From Alphaproteobacteria bacterium (GTDB lineage: Bacteria; Pseudomonadota; Alphaproteobacteria; ATCC43930; CGMCC-115725): a stretch of DNA of 20,966 bases. The notes beneath the pieces were generated by a model. That model worked only from the letters and a program-made list of their open reading frames with translations. It was not told where the DNA came from and ran no database searches. Where the stretch lies: assembly GCA_028866355.1 (NCBI GenBank), contig JAGWIH010000006.1:1-20966 (forward strand). The letters are read 5' to 3'. Of the stretch, positions 7,273 to 14,148 are shown one piece after another; positions within the stretch are counted from its first letter, which is position 1, and each line of letters begins with the position of its first letter. Position numbers and translations under genes: made by a program.

Positions 7273-8893
7273 GGCGTTCACCGCTATCGTGAATGTCGAA
7301 AGCGGTATAGATCGGCCAATGGCCCTCGGCAAGCGCGTCCAGGTCCGGTGTCGGTTGGCCGAGACGCATGCGATAGATCCAATAGTTCGCCATCACGCGT
7401 TCGGTGAAAGCGCGCGATTCCGGCACCGGAAAGGTCTCGAGGAACAGCAGCGGATCGGCGCGATAGTCGGTCATGGCGATCTTCCGCCGCTCGACCGCGC
7501 CCGGGCCGCCGTTATAGGCGAGGGCGAAGAACAGCAGATTGCCGCGGATGTGATCGTCCTGTAGCAGGGTCCGGATATATTCCTGCGCCAGCGTCATATT
7601 GGTTTCGGGATCAGCCAGCTCCACGCGTTCGCCGCGGCGATCGCTGACGTCCTGGCCGAGCTGGCTCGCCATTGAGCGCGCCGTTGCCGGCATCAATTGC
7701 ATCAGGCCGCGCGCGCCGGCGTTGCTGACCACCTGCGGCGCGAATCTCGATTCCTGGCGCATCACGCCATAGAGCAGGGCGCGGTCGACGGTGAAGCCGC
7801 CGCGCGGTGTCCAGCGCGGGATCGGATAAAGCGCCCGGTCGTAGTCCTGGCCGTTGCGGCGCGCGACGATTGCGCCCAGCTGCAGGCTCAATGCCGGCAG
7901 GTTGGCATGGTCGGCCAGCACGATCGCCGCTTGCATGGCGCCGGTCGAGCCGCGCGCCGCCATCAGGCGCAGTTCCGCGGCCGCGCCGTTCGGGTCGCCG
8001 ATTTGCAGCTCGGCCAACGCGCGCCGGCCGGCCGGCTCGCTGGTCATGATGCTGGCGTCGAGGCCGCTGAACGGGGCGTCGGCGAAATTGAAGCTGGCGT
8101 CGATCCCGAGTAGCCGTCCAGCTAGCAATCCGTAGAAGGTGTGCGGGTGGTTGGCGGCGACACCGAGCCAGCGCGCGACGTCGGCCGGATGATGCGACCG
8201 CAGTTCGATCCGCGCTGTCCAGAATGCCGCGGCGGCAATCATCGATGGTGATTGCGCCCGCGTGGTGGCGAGCGTCGAGAAGGCTTTGCGTGCTTCGTCG
8301 AGGCGACCTTCACGCCAAGCCGTCAGGCCCGCCTGCCATTGGCCGTTCGGCGCGGGCGCGGGTTCGGCATCGGCCTGGACGGGGCGCGGGTCGAGGTCGC
8401 CACCGGCTAGCGACAGCGCGGCGATAAGGGTCGCCGCCGGCTTGGGCGGTTTGACCCCGTCCGGCGCCCGTTTGACCGCCAGACCATAGAGGCGCCCGGC
8501 CTCCGGCTGGTCACCGTAGGCCTCGAGCCAGGCTGCGAGCTCGGCGTAGGTGGTGTGATATCGCGGGTGAATGTAGCGCTGGGCCAGGACATGGCCGAGC
8601 AGCAGCCGGTCCTTCAGCAGATCGATTTCGCGGTCGGCCGCCTGCCATTGACCGAGGCGCTGTTGCAGCTCGATCAACCTATAGCGTTCCGCATCCGCCC
8701 CACTCAATACGTAGGGCAGGTCGGTATCGCTCCTGAATTCGGTCGGAGGTGTCAGCGCAGCGGACTTGAACTCGCCGCCGAAATCACCTGCAGCCGCGTT
8801 ATGGAAGGCGAACAAAGCTGCCGAAAAAATCGCAATAACAACGAGCGCAGCATAAGTCTTGTTCGACCGCTCCCCACGTTCCCAGCCGTTCAT
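7253..8893 (-). CDS. Soluble lytic murein transglycosylase (SLT family)
   Basis: This enzyme cleaves the MurNAc-GlcNAc bond of peptidoglycan in the periplasm, forming 1,6-anhydro ends. The 546-residue protein has an N-terminal membrane anchor or uncleaved signal at about residues 13-31 (YAALVVIAIFSAALFAF). A long helical superhelix region of about 330 residues follows, as in Slt70. The C-terminal SLT domain carries catalytic Glu381 in GVMRQESRF, then NAGARGLMQLMPATA and the YNGGPG motif at 460-465. The start ATG at 8893 follows an AT-rich leader of about 110 bases. The downstream moaB start overlaps its 3' end. Length and domain order are normal for the family. Confidence 0.95.
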   Translation of the reverse strand: MNGWERGERSNKTYAALVVIAIFSAALFAFHNAAAGDFGGEFKSAALTPPTEFRSDTDLPYVLSGADAERYRLIELQQRLGQWQAADREIDLLKDRLLLGHVLAQRYIHPRYHTTYAELAAWLEAYGDQPEAGRLYGLAVKRAPDGVKPPKPAATLIAALSLAGGDLDPRPVQADAEPAPAPNGQWQAGLTAWREGRLDEARKAFSTLATTRAQSPSMIAAAAFWTARIELRSHHPADVARWLGVAANHPHTFYGLLAGRLLGIDASFNFADAPFSGLDASIMTSEPAGRRALAELQIGDPNGAAAELRLMAARGSTGAMQAAIVLADHANLPALSLQLGAIVARRNGQDYDRALYPIPRWTPRGGFTVDRALLYGVMRQESRFAPQVVSNAGARGLMQLMPATARSMASQLGQDVSDRRGERVELADPETNMTLAQEYIRTLLQDDHIRGNLLFFALAYNGGPGAVERRKIAMTDYRADPLLFLETFPVPESRAFTERVMANYWIYRMRLGQPTPDLDALAEGHWPIYTAFDIHDSGERRVADNR

Positions 8894-9007
8894 GTGGACG
8901 GCCTTAAACTATCTTGCAGGCAAAAGGCAAGTCAAAATTTTATAAAGTTTCGTGATACCGCAGCTGCATTTATACCACGGTTAAAAATTCTACAAAATGG
9001 ATACTTA
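8894..9007. other. AT-rich intergenic region upstream of the lytic transglycosylase
   Basis: These 114 bases are conspicuously AT-rich compared with the surrounding GC-rich coding DNA. On the minus strand they include the sequence TTTATAAAAT, a TTGACT about 18 bases before TAGTTT, and a perfect 8-base palindrome GCAGCTGC at 8960-8967. The region probably holds the promoter of the transglycosylase-moaB genes, but no single -35/-10 pair is convincing. No RNA gene is recognised here. Confidence 0.4.
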
Positions 9008-9808
9008 TTACTGTGCTGAGTTCAATCTATTCTGTATCGCCAAGAGATCATGCCAGGATTCACTTTTGTGTGCAGGTGCACGCAAAAGAAAAGACGGGTG
9101 ATAGGTCGCCAGGGCTGGTACGGATCCGAGATCCGGAATCAATAGGTCGAACCACCGACCGCGCAGGCGGGTAATGCCGTCGCTGCGGTTGAGCAGGGCG
9201 GCGGTGGCGGTTCCACCGCACAAAACCACGATTTTCGGCCGCTTCAAGGCGATATGCCGCCAGACGAAAGGCAGGCAGATCGCGGTTTCCTCGGGTGTCG
9301 GCTTGCGATTGCCGGGCGGCCGCCAAAACAGGATGTTGGTGATATAGGCGTTCTCGCTACGCCGGACGCCGATGGTAGCCAGCATCCGATCAAGGAGCTG
9401 GCCGCTCCGGCCGACGAACGGCAAGCCGATTCGGTCTTCGTCGGCACCGGGCGCTTCGCCGATCAGCATCAGCGGTGCTTCCGGATTGCCGTCAGCGAAG
9501 ACGGTGTGCGTCGCCGTCCGCCGCAGCGAACATCCATCGAACGATTCGACGGCGGCGCGTAGAGCCGGAAGGTCGGTCGCTGCATCGGCCAGTTCCTTGG
9601 CGCCGGCGAGCATCGCGCTCTGGGGGGCGGTCGCAACCGGTGCCGGCGCCTGGGTTACCGGCGCCGCGGGCGGTGTCACCCGCCGCGGCCGTTCGGCGGA
9701 TTTCGCCTCGGTCCGCATTCGATCGCGCGGGGCATTGAGGACGGCATCGTCCGCGCCCATCGCGGTTTGCCATTCGAGAAGCCGCAGCAGCGCGGCGCGA
9801 TCCTGCAT
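9008..9808 (-). CDS. Family-4-like uracil-DNA glycosylase
   Basis: The gene encodes a base-excision repair enzyme that removes uracil from DNA, 266 residues long. The N-terminal 80 residues are a Pro/Ala-rich extension. The catalytic domain has FADGNPEAPLMLIGEAPGAD near 104-123, LPFVGRSGQLLDRML, YITNILFWRPPGNRKP and the distal motif TYHPSFLLR. These place it in the family 4/5 superfamily. Canonical family-4 enzymes hold a 4Fe-4S cluster with Cys-x2-Cys, a Cys before RPP and a final Cys. Here only Cys93 and Cys178 are in place: the second Cys of the pair is Arg96, and the Cys before RPP is Trp162. As I recall, alphaproteobacterial homologues often show the same FADGN and WRPPGNR pattern. The gene is divergent from the ETF-QO gene. 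Confidence 0.9.
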   Translation of the reverse strand: MQDRAALLRLLEWQTAMGADDAVLNAPRDRMRTEAKSAERPRRVTPPAAPVTQAPAPVATAPQSAMLAGAKELADAATDLPALRAAVESFDGCSLRRTATHTVFADGNPEAPLMLIGEAPGADEDRIGLPFVGRSGQLLDRMLATIGVRRSENAYITNILFWRPPGNRKPTPEETAICLPFVWRHIALKRPKIVVLCGGTATAALLNRSDGITRLRGRWFDLLIPDLGSVPALATYHPSFLLRAPAHKSESWHDLLAIQNRLNSAQ

Positions 9809-9832
9809 GCGCCGAGCCTAGCATCGCTGGCT

Positions 9833-9855
9833 CTTTGGGCACCACCGACTATAGT
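9833..9855 (+). promoter_or_regulatory. Candidate promoter of the ETF-QO gene (possibly leaderless)
   Basis: A TATAGT -10 box (9850-9855, 5/6 match) lies 17 bases after a weak -35-like CTGGCT. The expected transcription start is at about 9862, and the best ATG of the downstream gene is at 9863. The message could therefore be leaderless, which fits the absence of a ribosome binding site. Confidence 0.35.
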
Positions 9856-9862
9856 CGCGCCG

Positions 9863-11467
9863 ATGCCGCGCGAGCGCATGGAATACGAAGTGCTGATCGT
9901 CGGCGCCGGGCCCGCGGGTCTTGCCGCTGCCATCCGGCTGAAGCAGCTGCGACCGGCGACGTCCGTCTGCATTATCGAGAAAGGCTCGGAGGTCGGCGCC
10001 CATATCTTGTCCGGTGCGGTGTTCGAGCCGCGCGCGCTCGACGAGTTGCTGCCGGACTGGCGTCAGCGCGGCGCGCCGCTCGTGACGCCGGCGACCGACG
10101 ACCGGTTCGTATTTCTGACCCGACAGCGCGCCTGGCGCCTGCCGACGCCACCGCTGATGCGCAACCGCGGCAACTACATCGTCAGCCTCGGCAATCTCTG
10201 TCGCTGGCTGGCCAAGGAAGCGGAAGCCACCGGCGTCGAGATCTATGCCGGATTCGCCGGCGCCGAAGTGATGTATGCCGCGGACGGTCGCGTCGCCGGC
10301 GTCGCCACTGGCGCGATGGGCATCGGCAGGGACGGCCAAGCAACCGCGGCCTTTCAGCCCGGCGTCGAGCTCCACGCCAAGTTCACGTTATTCGCCGAAG
10401 GCTGCCGCGGCTCGCTGGCCAAGTCGCTTGAGTCGCGGTTCGGCCTCAGGGCCGGTTGCGATCCGCAAAGCTATGGCATCGGCATCAAAGAGCTATGGGA
10501 AGTCGCTGCCGATAATCATCACCCTGGCCGCGTCGTCCATACGATCGGCTGGCCGCTTGACGCGCGCACCTATGGTGGTTCGTTCCTCTATCACCTCGAG
10601 AACAATCAGGTCGCGGTCGGCTTCGTGATCGGGCTCGACTATGCCAACCCGTACCTCGATCCCTTCGAAGAATTTCAGCGCTTCAAGGCGCATCCGGCGA
10701 TCCGACCGACCTTGGCCGGCGGTCGCCGCATTGCCTACGGCGCTCGCGCGCTCAACGAAGGCGGATTCCAGTCGATCCCGGCGCTCAGCTTTCCCGGCGG
10801 CCATTTGATCGGTTGCGCCGCCGGCTTCCTCAACGTGCCGAAAATCAAGGGCAGTCACACGGCGATGAAATCCGGCATGGTCGCGGCCGAAACCGTGGCT
10901 CGCCAACTCGCCGGCGAGCCGGCTGATTTTCGACAGACATTGGCGGCGTCGTGGGTCTGGGCCGAGTTGCGCGCCGTGCGCAACATTCGGCCGGGGTTTC
11001 GCTGGGGCTTGTGGGCGGGTCTCGCGCATGCCGCGTTCGACACCTATATCGTGCGTGGCAAGGCGCCATGGACGCTGCGCCAGAGCGCGGATCATCGCGC
11101 GTTAAAGCGCGCCGACACGGCGCAGCCGATTGCTTATCCGAAGCCGGACGGTGTGGTCAGTTTCGACCGGTTGTCGTCGGTTTATCTGTCGAATGTCCAT
11201 CACGAGGAAAATCAGCCGGCGCATCTGCGGCTGCGGCGGCCGGCGGACGCGATTGCGGTCAATTATGCGCTCTATGATTCGCCCGAGACACGCTATTGCC
11301 CGGCGGGCGTGTATGAAATCGTCAAGAACCCAGCCGGTGTACCGCGCCTCCAGATCAACGCCGCCAACTGCGTCCATTGCAAGACGTGTGACATCAAAGA
11401 TCCCACGCAGAATATCGATTGGACGGTGCCGGAAGGCGGCGGCGGCCCCAATTACCCCAATATGTGA
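9863..11467 (+). CDS. Electron transfer flavoprotein-ubiquinone oxidoreductase
   Basis: ETF-QO passes electrons from electron transfer flavoprotein (fatty acid and amino acid dehydrogenases) to ubiquinone at the inner membrane. From ATG 9863 it is 534 residues. The FAD-binding GAGPAG is at 14-19, followed by the ETF-QO block GSEVGAHILSGAVFEPRAL. Membrane and quinone-binding segments include GGFQSIPALSFPGG. The C-terminal 4Fe-4S site uses Cys479, Cys503, Cys506 and Cys509 (YCPAGVYE, then NCVHCKTCD). An alternative ATG at 9878 (MEYEVLIVG) is possible, and neither has a Shine-Dalgarno site. A longer upstream reading would run into udg. No etfA or etfB is nearby, so its partner is encoded elsewhere. 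Confidence 0.96.
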   Translation: MPRERMEYEVLIVGAGPAGLAAAIRLKQLRPATSVCIIEKGSEVGAHILSGAVFEPRALDELLPDWRQRGAPLVTPATDDRFVFLTRQRAWRLPTPPLMRNRGNYIVSLGNLCRWLAKEAEATGVEIYAGFAGAEVMYAADGRVAGVATGAMGIGRDGQATAAFQPGVELHAKFTLFAEGCRGSLAKSLESRFGLRAGCDPQSYGIGIKELWEVAADNHHPGRVVHTIGWPLDARTYGGSFLYHLENNQVAVGFVIGLDYANPYLDPFEEFQRFKAHPAIRPTLAGGRRIAYGARALNEGGFQSIPALSFPGGHLIGCAAGFLNVPKIKGSHTAMKSGMVAAETVARQLAGEPADFRQTLAASWVWAELRAVRNIRPGFRWGLWAGLAHAAFDTYIVRGKAPWTLRQSADHRALKRADTAQPIAYPKPDGVVSFDRLSSVYLSNVHHEENQPAHLRLRRPADAIAVNYALYDSPETRYCPAGVYEIVKNPAGVPRLQINAANCVHCKTCDIKDPTQNIDWTVPEGGGGPNYPNM

Positions 11468-11484
11468 CGAATAGGCTGACCCAA

Positions 11485-11519
11485 GCGTGGCCGGGCGGTG
11501 TAATCTCCGCCCACCACGC
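11485..11519 (+). terminator. Strong hairpin between ETF-QO and TPR genes
   Basis: A 12-base-pair stem is visible: GCGTGG and GGGCGG pair with CCGCCC and CCACGC, with a CC/A internal loop and an eight-base loop TGTAATCT. It fills most of the 62-base gap between the ETF-QO stop and the TPR gene start. It lacks a U tract, so it may be a Rho-dependent or RNA-stabilising structure, not a classical terminator. Confidence 0.45.
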
Positions 11520-11529
11520 GAGCCGCCGG

Positions 11530-13254
11530 ATGATGCTGATGAAGCTGCGATTGAACCTCGCCTGCGCTGCGGCGACGGGCCTTATCCTGGGATTAGCCGT
11601 CAGTGTCGGCAACGCTGCCGACAGTCCGATGGCCGCACCGTCGCTCAAGCCTGAAAGCGCCTTCGGCGGCTACCTGGCGGCTTTGCACGCGCAGGAGGAT
11701 CACGACTATCGCGATGCGACGGCGTTCATCGACGCCGCGTTGGCTGCCGATCCCAACAATTACAATTTGATGCGCCGCGCTTTTGCGCTGCGCGTGTCGG
11801 CCGGCCACGTCAATGAGGCCGCGCCGCTGGCGAAAAAACTCGTGGCCCATGACGGTGCCGGTGGATTGGCCGGCCTGGTCCTTGTCGAGCAGGCGATCAA
11901 AGCCGGCAACTATGCCGCGGCGATCAGTCAGGCTGCCACGGCGCCACATCAAGGCGCGCAACGTTATGCGCTGCCCTTGCTGACGGCCTGGGCGGACGTT
12001 GGGCGCCACGACCGGGCGAAGGCGTTGCGCGATCTCGAGACGATGGGCGAAACGCGCGGCCTGGGCCCGCTCAAGCCTTTGCACCAGGCGCTCGTCGCCG
12101 ATTTCTCCGGCCAAGCGGCGAAGGCGTCCGCGCTCTATAAGAAGGTGGTGGCGACAGAAACACCACCGACCGCGCGGGTCGCCGAGCTCGCCGGCAATTT
12201 CTACGAGCGCCACCATGACGGTATCGCCGCGCGCGCGGTCTACGAAAGTATCCTGCCGATCGACGATTCCGACGTCGGTACCACCGGGCTCGATCGCTTG
12301 GCGCATGGCGTGGTTCCGCGACCGCTCGTTACGACCGCCAGCGACGGCGCCGCCGAAGCGTTGTTCGATCTCGCAAGCCTGCTCGATCAGGCCGAAACGC
12401 TCGATGCCGCATTGATCTACGTGCGGCTGGCGCTCGATCTCAAACCCGATTATCCGCTGGCCTACCTGCTTACCGGCGAAATCCGCGCGCAACAGGATCA
12501 GTCCGAAGAGGCGCTGGCGCTCTATCAGCGCGTTGATAAGGCGTCACCCTATTGGTGGACGGCGCGGACGCGCATCGCATTGACGCTCGACACGCTGTCG
12601 CGCACCGACGAGGCGCTCAAGCTGCTCGAGACGCTAGCGACGGAACAGCCAACGCGCCCGGCGCCGCTGATCGAACTCGGTGACATCCTGCGATCGCACA
12701 GCCGCTTTACCGATGCGATCGGCGCATACGATCGCGCGCTGGCGCGCATTCCGAAACCGCAGGCGGACGATTGGCGGGTCTTCTACAGCCGCGGTGTCTC
12801 ATACGAGCGCAGCGGCCAATGGCCGCGCGCCGAAACCGATCTCGAACGCGCGTTGAAGCTGCGGCCGGAACAGCCACTGGTGCTGAACTATCTCGGTTAC
12901 ACCTGGATCGACAAGGGCGAGAAGGTGCCGGAGGCGGTCAAGATGATCAAACGCGCGGTCGCGCTGAGACCGAATGACGGCTATATCGTCGACAGTCTCG
13001 GCTGGGCTTATTTCCGGCTCGGCGACTATACGCAAGCGACCGAGACGCTCGAGCACGCGATCGAGCTCGTGCCCGAGGACCCCACGATCAACGATCACCT
13101 TGGCGACGCGTACTGGCGGTCTGGCCGTGAAATCGAGGCGCGCTATCAATGGCAACGCGCACTCCAATTCAAACCGGATCCAGACGAGACCAAGACCATT
13201 CAGGCCAAGCTCGATCATGGGCTCGGCGCGCCGGCGAAGGTGGACGGCGGCTGA
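11530..13254 (+). CDS. Exported tetratricopeptide-repeat protein
   Basis: This is a 574-residue TPR protein of unknown specific function. The N-terminus MMLMKLRLNLACAAATGLIL followed by GLAVSVGNAADS is a signal peptide, so the protein is probably periplasmic. The rest is made of TPR helices, clearest in the second half (ALYQRVDKASPYWW, AIGAYDRALARIP, AETDLERALKLRPEQP, DSLGWAYFRLGDYTQATETL, DHLGDAYWRSGREIEA). TPR folds act as protein-binding scaffolds, often in envelope assembly. The start is uncertain among ATG 11530, 11533 and 11539. The stop lies two bases before the likely ispE start, so the two genes are cotranslated. The TPR-ispE pairing is, as I recall, seen in other Rhodospirillales. 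Confidence 0.85.
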   Translation: MMLMKLRLNLACAAATGLILGLAVSVGNAADSPMAAPSLKPESAFGGYLAALHAQEDHDYRDATAFIDAALAADPNNYNLMRRAFALRVSAGHVNEAAPLAKKLVAHDGAGGLAGLVLVEQAIKAGNYAAAISQAATAPHQGAQRYALPLLTAWADVGRHDRAKALRDLETMGETRGLGPLKPLHQALVADFSGQAAKASALYKKVVATETPPTARVAELAGNFYERHHDGIAARAVYESILPIDDSDVGTTGLDRLAHGVVPRPLVTTASDGAAEALFDLASLLDQAETLDAALIYVRLALDLKPDYPLAYLLTGEIRAQQDQSEEALALYQRVDKASPYWWTARTRIALTLDTLSRTDEALKLLETLATEQPTRPAPLIELGDILRSHSRFTDAIGAYDRALARIPKPQADDWRVFYSRGVSYERSGQWPRAETDLERALKLRPEQPLVLNYLGYTWIDKGEKVPEAVKMIKRAVALRPNDGYIVDSLGWAYFRLGDYTQATETLEHAIELVPEDPTINDHLGDAYWRSGREIEARYQWQRALQFKPDPDETKTIQAKLDHGLGAPAKVDGG

Positions 13255-13256
13255 GC

Positions 13257-14108
13257 TTGCTCGCGCCGGCCAAACTCAACCTTTATCTTCACATCGTCGG
13301 CCGCCGCGCTGACGGCTTTCATCTGCTCGACAGTCTCGTGGCCTTTGCCAATATCGGCGACCACATCACCGTCAGCCCGGCGCACAGTCTCAATATCGCT
13401 ATCACCGGCCCGTTCGCCGCCGAACTATCGGCGCACGATCCGACGCAGAACCTCGTCTGGCGTGCCGCCGAAGCGCTGGCGCGCGAGCTCGGCCGCGCGC
13501 CCGGTGCACAAATCGTCCTGGAAAAGAACCTGCCGATCGCTTCCGGCATTGGCGGCGGTTCGAGCGACGCGGCGGCGACCCTGATGTCGCTGGCGGCGTT
13601 ATGGAAAGCGAAGCTCTCGTCGGAACGGCTTGTGGCGCTGGCGGCGAAACTCGGCGCCGACGTTCCGGTCTGTCTGGTGGGGCAGGCGGCGTTCATTGGC
13701 GGCATCGGCGAGACGATCGCGCCGGCGCCGGCGCTGCCCGAAGCGTGGGTGGTGCTTGTCAATCCCCGGCGCGAGCTGCCGACGCCAGATGTCTACAAAT
13801 CGCGGCAGGGTCCGTTCGGTCAGCCCGCACGGTTTGCCTATGCGCCGACCAATGCGGCCGAGCTGGCGGCGATCTTGCAGCAACGCCGCAACGATCTCGG
13901 CGACGCGGCGCGTGCGATCGTGCCGGAAATCGACGACGTACTCGCGGCGCTGGCGGCGTGCGATGGTGCGCTGATGACCCGCATGAGCGGCAGCGGCGCG
14001 ACCTGTTTTGCGCTGTTCGCCGACGAGGGCGCGTCCGCCGCCGCCGCCGCACACGTTCGCCGCGCCAAACCCGGCTGGTGGGTGGCGAGCGGACGGTTGC
14101 TGTCGTAA
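13257..14108 (+). CDS. ispE: 4-diphosphocytidyl-2-C-methyl-D-erythritol kinase
   Basis: IspE phosphorylates CDP-ME to CDP-MEP in the non-mevalonate (MEP) isoprenoid pathway. With a TTG start it is 283 residues, the normal length. It begins LAPAKLNLYLHIVGRRADGFH with the substrate-binding Lys6. The GHMP-kinase phosphate loop is LPIASGIGGGSSDAAA at 92-107, Asp135 is in GADVPVCL, and the third GHMP motif is MSGSGATCFALF. I chose TTG at 13257 because the protein then begins just before the conserved APAKLN and two bases after the TPR stop. The only ATG in frame is at 13149, which would add 36 unrelated residues inside the TPR gene. It converges on the Sel1 protein gene. Confidence 0.94.
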   Translation: MLAPAKLNLYLHIVGRRADGFHLLDSLVAFANIGDHITVSPAHSLNIAITGPFAAELSAHDPTQNLVWRAAEALARELGRAPGAQIVLEKNLPIASGIGGGSSDAAATLMSLAALWKAKLSSERLVALAAKLGADVPVCLVGQAAFIGGIGETIAPAPALPEAWVVLVNPRRELPTPDVYKSRQGPFGQPARFAYAPTNAAELAAILQQRRNDLGDAARAIVPEIDDVLAALAACDGALMTRMSGSGATCFALFADEGASAAAAAHVRRAKPGWWVASGRLLS

Positions 14109-14119
14109 CGGAGCGGCTG

Positions 14120-14142
14120 GGCGCGGTGCGAAAGCCCGCGCC
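14120..14142. terminator. GC-rich hairpin with GAAA tetraloop between convergent genes
   Basis: GGCGCGG pairs perfectly with CCGCGCC. After one bulged T, the stem continues as GC-GAAA-GC, a classic GNRA tetraloop. It sits in the 40-base gap between the convergent ispE and Sel1 genes. There is no U tract on either strand, so it would act as a structure-based or Rho-assisted terminator, or as a 3'-end stabiliser. The structure is clear; the role is inferred. Confidence 0.5.
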
Positions 14143-14148
14143 GGTCAA

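Noticed and set aside
8946..8960. GTTTCGTGATAC as a possible parS site for the ParB-like protein
   Set aside because: Only part of one half resembles the parS palindrome GTTTCACGTGAAAC and the inverted half is absent.
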